Shown piece after piece: positions 43,927-54,350 of a stretch of 64,000 nt of DNA. This stretch comes from Hetaerina americana (taxonomy: Eukaryota > Arthropoda > Insecta > Odonata > Calopterygidae), in contig JAKTNV010000011.1 of assembly GCA_022747635.1 (NCBI GenBank), positions 20,299,481-20,363,480 of the forward strand, written 5' to 3'. A program made the translations under genes and the position numbers. Each line of letters begins with the position of its first letter. Position 1 is the stretch's first letter. Under the pieces are notes generated by a model. It saw only the letters and a program-made list of their open reading frames with translations. It was not told the origin of the DNA and did not search any database.

Positions 43927-46902
43927 CTATATCAGGTCCCTCTTCATCTCTGAGTACTTTCTTCCTCCCTTCATCCCGTCCAACATCCCTATCCTGTTCC
44001 TTCCCTTTCCTCTTTTGCCCAACATTCTACCCTCTATCACAGTCTTCAACATCCCACTGCCGGTCAATACCCCCTTCATCCACTTTTCCTGCCTCCACAT
44101 GATTTCTCCCAACAAACCCCTCTCTTCGCCCACCATACCAAGTACTTCCTCATTTGTTTTCTTCTCTGTCCATTTCACCTTCTCCATTCTTCTCCACACC
44201 CACATTTCAAAAGCCTCCAATCTACGTCTATCCTCCTGCTTCAATGACCACGTTTCCGCACCGTACATAGCTACGCTCCATATCAAAGTTTTTACGAGTC
44301 TTTTCTTAACATCCTTACTCAGAGTCCCCGTCATCAACTCCCTCCTCCTTGTGAAAACCTCTTTGCCTAGCGCAATTCTTCTCCTTACGTCCCTACTACT
44401 TTGACCGTGTTGGTCCAAAACACTACCGAGATACGTAAACTGCTCTACCTGCTCTAGTTTTTGCCCTCCTATTTTAATGTTAAGCTTGGCCTTTTTCTTT
44501 CTAGAAAATCGCATAACCTTTGTTTTCTTAATATTGATTCTCATCCCATTGCTGTCGCACTGAATTTCCAATTCACTCAGCAATGCTTGCAGCCCCTTGG
44601 CTGACTGACAAACTAAAGCTTGGTCATCAGCAAACCTAACTGATTTTACGAATTCCCCGCCCACTTTCATTCCTACCTCTAGTTCTTCCCATGCCTCTTT
44701 AATCATTTCCTCTGCATACAGGTTGAACAGCAACGGTGATAATGGGCAACCCTGCCTTACACCCCTTCCTAACACTGCCCATCCTGACTCCCCGTTTCCC
44801 ACCCGCACCTGAGCAGTCTGAGACATGTACAGGTTGCGGATTAGCCTCCTTTCCCTCCAATCTATTCCTATTTTCTGCAGAATACTCATTAGTTTTTCCC
44901 AATTCACTCTATCAAACGCTTTTTCGAAATCTACGAAACAGGCAAATACCTCCTGGTTGTGTTCTATATTCCTCTCGATTAATAATCTCATTACTGCAAT
45001 GGCATCACGCGTACCTCTCCCCTTCCTAAACCCAAACTGATCATCCCCTAAGTAATCATTTGCCCTACTCTCTATCCTTTTGTTTATGATCCTGAGAACT
45101 ACTTTAGCTGCGTGGGATATCAAACTAATTGTCCTATAGTCCTCACATGACGTGGCCTTTACCTTTTTCGGAATAGGAACTAAAACTGATCTCAAAAAGT
45201 CTTCCGGCCAGGTTCCCTCCTCATAAATACTACGGATCAGCCCATATAGCCTCTTCCTCCCACATTTTCCTAAGCATTTTAAAAGTTCCACGGGAATGTT
45301 ATCTACCCCCACGGCCTTATTTAGTTTCATCTCCCTTAATGCCCTTTCTATCTCATGGTCTAGTATGCCTGGACCTAAGCTGTCCTCCTCTACGTCATTT
45401 TCTTTTTCAATGTCTAACTTTGTTGGTCTGAGTTCTTTACCATACAGTTCTTCTATATACTCCTTCCATCTCTCTTGGATCTTTCCTGCGTCAACTATTA
45501 CCTTACCCGCCTTATCTCTAACTGTTAGCATAGCTCTTCCTTTCTTACTTCCCGATAACGATTTAACTTTGCTGTACAGCGCACCGATTTCACCCTTCCT
45601 CTGCAGACTTTCCATATCCTCGCACTGCGTCTTCCACCATGCTTCTTTTGCTTTATTTGTTGCCCGCCTCAATTTATTGTTCAATTCTTTGTACTTCATT
45701 TTGCCTAATTCTGTATTCATATTCTTCCATTTTCTCCGCTCATCCATCTTTGTAATCATCTCATCCGTGATCCATGGTTTCCTAGTCCTTTTAGCGTTAA
45801 CGGTTCCAATAGTGTCTTTTGCGGCTTTAGACAACCCCTTCTTGATCATTTCCCATTTTTCTTCGATAGTACTAAGCCCTTTACCATCCTCCATGATTTT
45901 CTCTACCGCCTGTTTGTATTCCTTCCTTTTCAACCCATTTAACGCTTCTACATTCCATTTTCTAACTCGCCGCCCCTGCCTTATCTTTTTGAAACGGATG
46001 CTACATTTCATCACAACTAAATTGTGGTCTGAGTCCGCATCCGCTCCCGGGAAGCTGTGGGAATTTATCACACTATTCCTAAACCTGTGTCTAACCAGGA
46101 TATAATCTAGCTGATATCTTCCTGAGTCACCTGGCATTTTCCATGTATACCTGCGTCTTTTGTGGTGTCTAAACCAAGTGTTGGTGATGACTAACCCCTG
46201 TCTTCTGCAGAACTCAACTGCTTTCTCCCCGCGGTCATTCCTCGTGCCTAAACCGTAGTCCCCCACCTCATCACCATCTCTTCCTTCGCCTACCGTCGCA
46301 TTCCAATCCCCCATCACTATCAAATGTTTCCCTGCGGGAACACACGCGATCATGTCCTCTAACTGATCGTATATCCTATCGACCTCTTCTTCCTTATGGT
46401 TGCTCGGTGGCATGTATACTTGAATAATAACTAAGTTCGTCGGTTCTGCTTTTATCTCCGCTAGTAGTATTCTATCCGTTACCTGCTCTATGTTGACTAC
46501 GCTTCTCCCTACCTCTTCATTTAATACAATGGCAACCCCTCGTTGGCTCTCGTCCCCGCCGCTGTATATTATTCTATACTTATCACTCCAGTAATCCCCG
46601 CTATCTTTCCATCTCACCTCGCATAGACCTAAAATATCTATATTTCCCCTTTCCATCTCTCGCTTAACATTCTCCAATTTCCCTGTCCTCATCATTGTCC
46701 GAACATTCCACGTTCCTATTCTAACTAATTTCGTCTTCTTCTCCTGCGTCTTCTGTCCTGCTGCTGCTGGTTTTCCCTTGCAAGGGTTTCGTGGGATGAC
46801 GACCGCGGAAGCCTTGCCTACCCCGCTGCCGGGCACGACACACGGCCGATTGGGCCGAGCCCCGTGGTTGCCAGGACTCAAAATATCTCTATTGTCCATC
46901 AT
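43927..46902 (-). CDS. RTE endonuclease / reverse transcriptase polyprotein
   Basis: The 991-residue protein nicks target DNA and copies the element RNA by target-primed reverse transcription. The endonuclease occupies about residues 60-310: IGTWNVRTM, LCEVRWKDSG, MGDWNATVGE, then RYQLDYILV and SDHNLVVMKC, holding the expected Asn, Glu, Asp and His residues. The RT lies at about 500-790: VPIPKK..SCEDYRTISLIS, QFGFRKGRGTRDAI, CFVDFEKAFDRV, GVRQGCPLSPLLFNLYAEE and the catalytic FADDQ (Phe where Tyr is common). A tail with MYGAETWSLK and VKWTEKKTNEEV follows. The start is [14 protein letters not shown], overlapping the upstream ORF by 14 bases. All motifs are intact, and a broken relative lies at 16952-19877. 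Confidence 0.95.
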   Translation of the reverse strand: MMDNRDILSPGNHGARPNRPCVVPGSGVGKASAVVIPRNPCKGKPAAAGQKTQEKKTKLVRIGTWNVRTMMRTGKLENVKREMERGNIDILGLCEVRWKDSGDYWSDKYRIIYSGGDESQRGVAIVLNEEVGRSVVNIEQVTDRILLAEIKAEPTNLVIIQVYMPPSNHKEEEVDRIYDQLEDMIACVPAGKHLIVMGDWNATVGEGRDGDEVGDYGLGTRNDRGEKAVEFCRRQGLVITNTWFRHHKRRRYTWKMPGDSGRYQLDYILVRHRFRNSVINSHSFPGADADSDHNLVVMKCSIRFKKIRQGRRVRKWNVEALNGLKRKEYKQAVEKIMEDGKGLSTIEEKWEMIKKGLSKAAKDTIGTVNAKRTRKPWITDEMITKMDERRKWKNMNTELGKMKYKELNNKLRRATNKAKEAWWKTQCEDMESLQRKGEIGALYSKVKSLSGSKKGRAMLTVRDKAGKVIVDAGKIQERWKEYIEELYGKELRPTKLDIEKENDVEEDSLGPGILDHEIERALREMKLNKAVGVDNIPVELLKCLGKCGRKRLYGLIRSIYEEGTWPEDFLRSVLVPIPKKVKATSCEDYRTISLISHAAKVVLRIINKRIESRANDYLGDDQFGFRKGRGTRDAIAVMRLLIERNIEHNQEVFACFVDFEKAFDRVNWEKLMSILQKIGIDWRERRLIRNLYMSQTAQVRVGNGESGWAVLGRGVRQGCPLSPLLFNLYAEEMIKEAWEELEVGMKVGGEFVKSVRFADDQALVCQSAKGLQALLSELEIQCDSNGMRINIKKTKVMRFSRKKKAKLNIKIGGQKLEQVEQFTYLGSVLDQHGQSSRDVRRRIALGKEVFTRRRELMTGTLSKDVKKRLVKTLIWSVAMYGAETWSLKQEDRRRLEAFEMWVWRRMEKVKWTEKKTNEEVLGMVGEERGLLGEIMWRQEKWMKGVLTGSGMLKTVIEGRMLGKRGKGRNRIGMLDGMKGGRKYSEMKRDLI

Positions 46903-47107
46903 ATTTTTCTAGGGAATGATAATTGAGGTGGTTTCCCGTTGCCTTCCTCAATAGTGTTTTTAACGTGACACCATCACTTAATGGCCGCCCCACTGGGGTC
47001 AGACGCCATTGCAGCCGCCTCACTGAGGAACAGACGCTGCGTGGACTACCTTTCGTCTGGCTCCTAACCTTCGACCTATCTGGCATGGGTGACCCTACCA
47101 GGAGCAA
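46889..47107 (-). CDS. Short upstream ORF of the intact RTE element
   Basis: A 72-codon ORF starts [20 protein letters not shown]. Its stop TAG sits inside ATGATGGACAATAG, the start of the main ORF, so the two frames overlap by 14 bases. The sequence is basic (Arg/Lys-rich) with no known domain. Conservation in the second full-length copy (19864-20082) with only a few changes supports either coding or structural constraint. It could allow reinitiation or stop-start coupled translation of the polyprotein. Close identity between young copies limits this inference. Confidence 0.55.
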   Translation of the reverse strand: MLLVGSPMPDRSKVRSQTKGSPRSVCSSVRRLQWRLTPVGRPLSDGVTLKTLLRKATGNHLNYHSLEKYDGQ

Positions 47108-47114
47108 TAATTAT

Positions 47115-47189
47115 TACTCCCGCCAGCACAGCTCTAGGGGTCATCGGAACGCACAAGCCCTTCCACCACGTCAAGGTTGTAGTCCGGGG

Positions 47190-47193
<4 letters not shown>
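47115..47193 (-). other. RTE 5' terminus, possible HDV/Pr77-like self-cleaving RNA
   Basis: The element's first bases CCCTCCC could pair with GGAAGGG 30 bases later (one C-A mismatch). Between them lies CCTTGACGTGGTG, close to the loop/stem region of HDV-like ribozymes at the 5' ends of other non-LTR elements such as trypanosome L1Tc. A GTTC/GAGC stem follows. The same bases occur in copy 1 (20168 downward). The fold was drawn by eye and self-cleavage is not shown. Confidence 0.3.
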
Positions 47194-47221
<28 letters not shown>

Positions 47222-47248
47222 CTATATATATATATATATATATATATA
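47194..47248. repeat. (TA)n microsatellite at the RTE 5' end
   Basis: TA tract with one TCTA interruption, starting at the first base outside the element. Confidence 0.95.
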
Positions 47249-47249
47249 T

Positions 47250-48010
47250 GCATATACACACACACGCTCTACTTTTATCCTAATTGCAATTTGGGAATAA
47301 GAAAATTCTGTTTGAATTTCTGACTCTGCAGGTGTTGTTTATATTGAGTTATTAGAAAAGCGCATCTTTGCCATTCGACTGCTTGGTTTTGCAACAAGCA
47401 TTTTCGAATTTTGGAAATCCGGAAAAAGTAAAAGGAGAAAATTATGGGTTGCCAAAGTTGAAGGAGGCAACTTTTTGGCACATTTTATGGAGTGATCAGA
47501 GGTATGAGGTATGTGGAGTTAAAATATGATTTTTTGTAATATGGAGCGAGAGTATCTAGTTTTAGGTTATCACAGATTAGAATTGTAGCGTTGGTTATTC
47601 CCTGGGTCCATTTGAAAACCAGGCAACCAAGCAATATTCAATAAATATAGTGATGAATCGTGAAGATAATCCACATTCCGAATTGCCGGTGCTTGAAGAG
47701 AAATCGTTCCGGAAACTGTAGGGTTAAACATGGATCGTGCCGCACTATTGATCGAATGAAAATTAGCATGACTTTTAATTGGAAAATAATTTGTATGGAG
47801 AGTAGGATAAAACCCTGCGGTTATTTAAGAATTATTTGTATGGAAATGGACACATTAAAAGAAAAATTACAGTTAGTGAAAAAAAGATCGGTGAAAAAAT
47901 TGTTTTTGATGGTTATTAAAAATGGCTTCAATTGGTTACTTATTGTGGAGAATAAATGTGAATTGAAGGATTTTGATATACTTTTTGTGATACTTTTTTC
48001 TTTTGTGATA
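47250..48010. other. Unassigned AT-rich sequence
   Basis: No gene recognised. Toward its right end 'ttttgatatactttttgtgata' is repeated imperfectly (47970-48030), and the SINE inserted inside this run. Confidence 0.5.
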
Positions 48011-48011
48011 C

Positions 48012-48318
48012 GTTTTGATATACTTTTTGTGGGTCGCGGTAGTCCAGTGGGTAGAGCGTTGGACTGCTGACCGGAGGGTCACGGGTTCGATTCCCGGGTA
48101 AGGCACTCTGGGCACCTGCAGCTCCACCCAAGCTATGTGATTTTTCGGGTACCAGGTCTTCCTGGGAAACCATAACCGGCACAGGGAAAGGAACTGGCCC
48201 CCCTACCCTGATGTGTGAATTTCACACGCCGTATAGGGCTTAGTACTGGGTGAACTTCACCATCACCTACCAAACCGACCTTCGGGTTGATTACTGTGTG
48301 TGTTTTGATATACTTTTT
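48012..48318 (+). mobile_element. Complete tRNA-derived SINE with 17-bp target duplication
   Basis: Exact 17-bp direct repeats GTTTTGATATACTTTTT flank the element (48012-48028 and 48302-48318). The 273-bp body starts GTGGGTCGCGG, with an A-box region TAGTCCAGTGGGTAGAG and a B box GGGTTCGATTCCC in the tRNA-like head. A unique body of about 190 bp follows, ending in a short (TG)n tail. The body includes the palindromic 'gtgtgaatttcacac' at 48212-48226. Perfect duplications imply a recent insertion, presumably driven by a LINE such as the local RTE, although the 3' ends do not look alike. Confidence 0.93.
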
Positions 48319-48324
48319 CATGGA

Positions 48325-48560
48325 GAAGGTCATATGAAATGAACGGAGAAGAATAAACTCAAAGAAACGCTATTGTTTGTAAAGGAAGTGAGAAGATTGT
48401 TGTGAGGACGTCCAGGAATGTGGGAGACATGGGTTAAGGACATATTGAGTGACAATGGAATGTTGCTGACTATAATAGACAGGAGAGAATTTTAGTTTCC
48501 AATGAGGTAGGAGGAGGAAAATAATGAAGCATTTTGGACGGAGTGCTGGATGTTAGAAAG
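48325..48560 (+). mobile_element. Degenerate RTE LINE C-terminal fragment
   Basis: 'gaaatgaacggagaagaat', 'gacaatggaatgttgctgactataatagacagga' and 'gaagcattttggacggagtgctggatgttagaaag' follow the RTE tail order. No frame survives. Confidence 0.55.
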
Positions 48561-48564
48561 TATT

Positions 48565-50185
48565 TGGGGTTTGAAAGTTAGTTGCTGCGATAAATGGGGT
48601 GTAAGGGTATTTATTTTAAGTACTTAGTCCCAGGGTGTATGAAAAACGTTTACCTTTGGACGGTGGACTGCCATTAATAATAATTTTGATGTCCCACGGA
48701 TCTTTTTCGTGAAACACATTGATATGATTCGTCTGGAACAGTTATATTTTATGAAATGCACGCTTAAGAGGAAGAGGGTTGGACTTGGGAGGGGGGCCGT
48801 GGAGTGATTGCCTCCGCCTGTGGCGCAAACTAGGGTGGGAGTTGGAGGAAGGTCAAGGCCTCGCCCGACGGATGGGAGGAATGGGGGACGGGCTATTTAT
48901 TTACGTTCCAAGACTGTCCCCCACCGATCAATCCACGAATGCGTCCATCCCACTGCATCGCTTTTGCTACCTTGTCCCTCTAGTGTTCCAATCGTCATAA
49001 TCGAAGCTAAATCTGTAATGTGCCCCCACGCGTATAATAGTATTCTTTACGTTTGCGTGTAAAAGGCAAGGGTAGCGTACAAATAATACATAACATTTGT
49101 AAAAATTGCGTAGTTTTTTCATTTAATTGCTTTATGGAGTTACTTTTGGACTCTTAGGGTCGATGAAACATTCCAAGTTCGGAAATCTAAATGTATATCG
49201 ATGTTTTTAATGATTGTCCAGAAGAACAATTATAAAAATATAAAACAAATGGAGCATACTAATGGATGAAACAGAAATTGGTTCACGTTTAGATTTATGT
49301 ATTTATTCAGGTTCAGGTTAAGTTATTTTGAGGGTTATCAATTCAAATAAAAAATTAAAATTTAAGTACAATGCCAAGTAGACGTTTAGATATTTTCAGT
49401 CATTAGGACATTGTAACTTTCTGTTATCTGTGAACAGGATTAATTCGTAAATATATGTTTGTTGGACTACGCAGTCTGCTTAGATGACGGTTAGAATCTC
49501 ATTCAAGAGTACATGTAGACTGAGAACATGACATATCTTTCAAGAAAATTGTGAACTTTAGTAACATTGAGCAATTCAATTTGAACTTTTTTAAAAGTAC
49601 ATTAATTTAGTTGTGCGCATTTAGGTTTAGCAATCAGTGACTACCACGTCTTATAATCGGGAACATATAAAAATGGTACGTGTGTTCTTCAATGAGATTC
49701 AATATGTCTTTCAAATTTGTTCACCGTAAGCTGAACCTGATGTTGTGTGTTAACGACCCTTTGGAAAACGGTGAGCGTCGTACCAGTATCGAAGGCATGC
49801 ACGGTATTCGTCTTGTGTTTCACACGTGATTCTGGTCGGCAAGATCATGCGTCGGGATACGTGGGTTGAGTGTGCAAACACGGGCCTCAGGTTTACGATC
49901 GTCGACATCATCGCTCGACACCCCTCTGACTCCTTGCTCATCGCCTCGACACCACGCAAATTTGCGCGTAACTTAGGTGTTTGCTGGTGTTTATCATGAG
50001 GTATCCCTAATTAATTCGGTGGTTCGTCATAGAGGGATCAGTGGTGATGATCCTGCTAAAGCCCCGTAAAAAGTCTTATTTCCTTAACCGACGGGACTTT
50101 TTCACCACACCATTCAGAGCTTTGGCCAAGCAGGTGCATCTTTAAAAATTGTTCCTGGGAGTGTTTTAAAATGAGCATATATTAT
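48565..50185. other. Unassigned; small GC-rich patch at 48780-48900
   Basis: No gene recognised. A minus-strand frame at 49750-49959 with even base composition (ending TRITCETQDEYRACLRYWYD and a few more residues) caught my eye but matches nothing I know. Confidence 0.45.
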
Positions 50186-50189
50186 TATT

Positions 50190-50370
50190 GTATATTCTAC
50201 CGGTTAAAGGTAGGTTTTAACTGGGCCAAGGGTATACAATTTTACAACAATGCATTTAGTTGACTCTCCTATTAAAAAACACAACCTGACTTCCAACACT
50301 AAAATAAGCCCCTATTCAATTCCATATTCTTCCTTCCTCCCTTCATTCCGCCGAAACATGCCCAGTCAAA
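50190..50370 (-). mobile_element. RTE LINE 3' fragment
   Basis: 'attctaccggttaaaggtaggtttt' at 50194-50218 is the terminal stem-loop, followed by 'ctattaaaaaacacaacctgac' and 'cttccttcctcccttcatt'. No coding sequence is left. Confidence 0.75.
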
Positions 50371-50374
50371 TATG

Positions 50375-52330
50375 ATGTCATGGAAATAAGCAGAGTTTTG
50401 ACTCGCTGGATCTCCCATTGCGTAAACCATGCTGATTTTCCATCAGTAAATTCTGGAAAAGTAAATACTTAAGTTTCCGTTTACGTAAGGTGTGGCTCTT
50501 GGAAGACCGAGGTACCCACTTGGCGGCTTGCATTGTTTATCGCTTGATAAACATAACAGTTTCAGGCTTAGCTTTGTGGAATTTCTTCATGATGTGGATA
50601 AAAAAAAGAAATTTGGACTTCCGCATAAAGATTTAATACTTCACCAGACCATGGTTTTGATGCTGCGCATCATCTTCAGGTTTATCGCTTGTTTGGATGG
50701 TGGTGAAGCTGAACATAATGGAACCGCGGGAACTGGAGTGGTGGTTTGGAAATGGGATGAGCGGACTTACAGGGTTTGCAAGTGACAGGTGGTGTTTGCA
50801 AATGGACGGTTTGAACACCAATATCGCCAGAGTAAATTAAGATGCAGGTCATCATCGTCCATACCAATCATTTTCATGTAGGGCTGGAACTCAGAACTCG
50901 AGTAAGAACCATTCGCCCAGCGATAGAGAGAAGATTGGTCATTTTTTAAAAACTACGATAGCTTCCAGTCAACTGCGCAGTAATTGATCGATCAAAGAAC
51001 TTGTCACTCTTGATGATGACGTAAAAAATAATTCAGATCGTTAGATTTTTAGCGATTACGTGTGCGCACAAAAATATGAATATCACTTGTCATTTTCTCA
51101 AAATTGTCTATTCCCCATTCCTAATGGAATATGTCGACAACTGGGGAAACAGAGATGAAAAACTTATGACATGTGGTTGAATGTGTTAATATGTGATATT
51201 AAGCGTAAAGTAAAACCATTCTTGTTTTATGGATTATGGTGACAGTGGACTTTTTAAGTTTCTCATGAAAAATTGTCCCCAGTTGACGGTTAGAGAAAGT
51301 GAGTAGATCTTTACTTTAATGTTAGATAATATTGTAATACTCTTACATTTCTTATGAACTCGAATGAACTAATTTTGGATTTTGGCTGCATGAGGTAGGC
51401 ATAAAATGATTCGGGAATTACTGTCAAAGAAGGCTGGCGGCGGTTCAGAACTACACATTTGATAAATGAGAGGTAGGAAAGATATGACAGAAGTTTGGTG
51501 GATACGTGTACGAATACTGGTACAGCCAACGCACGGCGTGTGGCAGATGTTGAGTGACTGCTTGGGGCGCACAAAATATTTCTCAACGGAGGACACGCTT
51601 CAATCGAAGGCTGGAGGTGCACGTTAGATGTATTTTTTTTTCATCGGGGCTGAATTGTGAACGGAATCAAGAGAAGTTGCCGAGTATATGACCTAACTTT
51701 TCGTCTTATTACGTTTTCACTTTTTTTTTAAGCGCTCATTTGCACTTCGAGCCGAAAGCTTTTAAAGTTCGAAGATTCACAACAATGTGTACATTTTAAA
51801 CGGAATTGTCGAAACGTTCCCCAGCGATGCCACAGGATTCAAACTCGTTGCGGACGTTAGGTAAATTACCCATTGCCTGCAAGAAAAACTACCTGTATTC
51901 AGAATGGACTGCTGGCGAAAAATTTGCAGAGATCTGACTCGAAATATTCACGAGTAGGGAGTTGGCTGGATAAAGTAACCGCGTCTCATTGATCTTCGAG
52001 ATTGTTGTATGTTTTGGTGCATTCTTAGTTTCGTAACCGTCAGGCTTCGTGATGAACCAACCGTTCTTATCCAAGCCAAACATTACAATACATCATTTCT
52101 TGATTTGATATAATTTGTTGTTCCTTTTCTTTCATCTTGGATGGCCAATATTTGGTCCCTCTACCTCGATTACCCAACATTATTCCCGCTTAACTCTCAG
52201 AAGGGAAACCGAATAACGATTTGCGAAAAGTGTTGTAGTGAATACGAAAATCGAATAGCCAAAAATCACGTATTTGCCTTGCGAAATATTCGACATTGTA
52301 TGTGATTGGAATAGTTTGGATCACAAACAG
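50375..52330. other. Unassigned sequence
   Basis: No gene, RNA or repeat recognised. Confidence 0.5.
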
Positions 52331-52335
52331 AGTCT

Positions 52336-52400
52336 TCTGTATCTGTATCTACATAATACCCCGAAACACTCCTCAATGGTGTATGGCGGGGGGTGTTGGG
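52336..52400 (+). repeat. Third copy of the CTACAT / CCC-GGTGT hairpin repeat
   Basis: 'ctgtatctgtatctacataataccccgaaacactcctcaatggtgtatggcggggggt' follows the plan of the copy at 4774 with many substitutions. Confidence 0.5.
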
Positions 52401-52740
52401 TCACCTTGCATGCACAATCACAATTATTACACCTCTACCCAATTATCAGTTCGATGATGCACTCCAACAAAGTTAATCACACGAAAGAAGGTACTTACAT
52501 GCAAGAATATTCAATGACAGGAGTAGTTTTCAGCAACATTTCTAAAAAACCTAGCTACTCCGAGCTGCTTTCTTCTACCAAATTGTCCCCTTGCTTCCAC
52601 TGAAGAACGTGCTTCTGCCACCGAAAATATTTATCAATTCTCGTGTGAGTTCCATCATCTGTGTGCTCTGTTTTTATTTGCTTGGGTCATATAATTGTTA
52701 TTCAGTAGTATAAATATGTATGTATATGTATGTGTGTATA

Positions 52741-52741
<1 letters not shown>

Positions 52742-52797
<56 letters not shown>

Positions 52798-52798
52798 A
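52742..52798. repeat. (TA)n microsatellite
   Basis: TA tract of about 27 units after a GTATGTATGTGTG run. Confidence 0.95.
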
Positions 52799-52799
52799 T

Positions 52800-53900
52800 A
52801 TGCAACCATCTATAAAATACCCACCTTAGTTGAAAGCCCGTACAATCAAATTACGGTTGTCAAGTTCTTGTATTACTCTCGCCAAAGTCGAAGAGAATTT
52901 CATAATTTATTGGTCGTTGAAATAATTAGATCTTTTCATGTCCTAATTGAATAATCCGATTACAGAGTTGATATGCAACGCCAAATTTTCGCGCACCCAA
53001 TAAGAAACATTTTTGTTTAACAACATTTTTGAAGAATAACACTGACAATACATTCTAGAACAATTGTGATCACTCAGGTATTAAGACCAACGGGCATATC
53101 TCGAATAAATCAATTTTTCAGGCTCATTATTCGAAGACTTCAGCATACCAAAATGTAACGATTTGATAAATCGTTTAGGAGTCGATTTTAGAGAACTTCT
53201 ATATTCTGGTTCGATAACGGTTTCAGAATGAAATTTCCTTTCCATCGGATTGATAAGTCGAGCACCGAAGTTTTCGGAGACTCCTCTGGTGGCCATGGTG
53301 TTCGTATGACTGCGATTGTGAGGATGGAAAAGGGGCGGAGGGTAAAGTGACGGTGGGGAGGTGGGAGGTTTCAAGAATAGGCGGACTCGAAAGAGGTTCC
53401 TGTGTAGGGTGCGAGAGTTGTTCCCGGTGCCGAAGAATGGGGTCGTCGGAACGGTCGAAATTAAATTCGGATTGAGAGCGAAGACACTCGGGATTGATGG
53501 GTAAAAAGGTGGCTAGGGCTGAGAGTTGACGTTTTGCCCTTTACCTTTTTAACTAGGAGAGATTGTTTATCTGGCGGGGAGTATAATGAGAGTCGCCCTG
53601 ACGCCGGGCCCGGCCGGTGGCGATGATTCGTCTGTCGGCCTCACAAGGACTCCGTCCTTCCACTAAGCCATTTCCCTGTCTCTCCCTCTCTCTCGACTCT
53701 TAACTTCATTGTTTCACTGCGTCTTGACTCCCTCGTATCCTTTAGCGGGATCTTTGACACATATAGGTTCAAATTGGGGTCAGTAATGGATATTAGTTAC
53801 GGTTTGGATGAAATTAATGGGTGTCGTTGAAACTGGATGGTGAGTTTTGCTAATCCTGGAAGGATATGGTTTTCGGGGGTATGTTTTCTTTCATTGTTGG
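52800..53900. other. Unassigned; G-rich patch 53270-53650
   Basis: The patch is G-rich on the plus strand with GCCGGGCCCGGCCGGTGGCG at 53602-53621. No gene recognised. Confidence 0.45.
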
Positions 53901-53902
53901 TG

Positions 53903-53990
53903 TGGTAGCCTAGTTGGTAGAATTTTGACTTTATCGATGAATTTTAGATTAGGAAACCTAAGTTAAATAGATTAGCATTCATCATCACCA
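53903..53990 (+). mobile_element. Possible degenerate tRNA-derived SINE head
   Basis: 'gtgtggtagcctagttggtagaattttgac' has an A-box-like pattern (TAGCCTAGTTGG), and a weak B-box-like 'aaacctaagttaaat' follows at a plausible distance. No tail or duplications were identified. Confidence 0.35.
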
Positions 53991-53999
53991 ATTTTTCTT

Positions 54000-54350
54000 A
54001 GCAGTGCCTAGTCGTAATAGACACGGCTTTCCTTACATGACTCGCTTTCTTTCAAATTAGCGTATAATGTCAAATACATTGCTTGTTCAATGTTTTCGAA
54101 GAATGCAGCTCTTGATCGTCTTTTTGGTTTCTTTCTAACCACTTTACCCTGTATATCTGTTAGGAATCTATGTGGCCGAAATACGTGTCCAATCAGTATT
54201 TGCCTTGTTTTTCCTATTGTTTTTGAAAGCAATCCATGTTCGTTCACTTCTTCTGAAACATTTACAATAATTTTTCAATTTACCCAGCTATGTTCTCCGG
54301 TTTCCTCCAGATCCACATTTCTATTGCATCAAGTTTAGTTCTTTCCCTTT
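54000..54350 (-). mobile_element. LINE reverse-transcriptase C-terminal fragment
   Basis: The minus frame 54247-54008 reads a segment with LIGHVFRPHRFLTDIQGKVV and then KKPKRRSRAAFFENI, which fits the 'LGH..R......I..GK..G.R.RGR.R..W..NI' signature at the end of several LINE proteins. It is not the local RTE family. Confidence 0.55.

Larger units (their letters stand above)
43811..47193 (-). mobile_element. Intact RTE-type LINE (non-LTR retrotransposon)
   Basis: From the poly-A tail (T-run 43811-43833) and terminal stem-loop at 43839-43857, through a short 3' UTR, one 991-codon ORF and a 5' region with an overlapping 72-codon ORF, to the 5' end at 47193. (TA)n lies on both outer sides (43739-43810 and 47194-47248). 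Single ORF with N-terminal endonuclease plus RT, a total near 3.4 kb and a short 3' UTR place it in the RTE group. The endonuclease is of the type related to BovB and to the ruminant CFDP2 gene. No stop or frameshift was found, so it may be active. Confidence 0.96.

Noticed and set aside
45296..46105. 269-codon open frame on the plus strand
   Set aside because: It is the antisense shadow of the RTE polyprotein ORF; the antisense frame at 18268-18804 is the same.
49750..49959. 69-codon minus-strand frame with even composition
   Set aside because: No recognised domain, no splice evidence and no homologue I can name; mentioned only in the region note.
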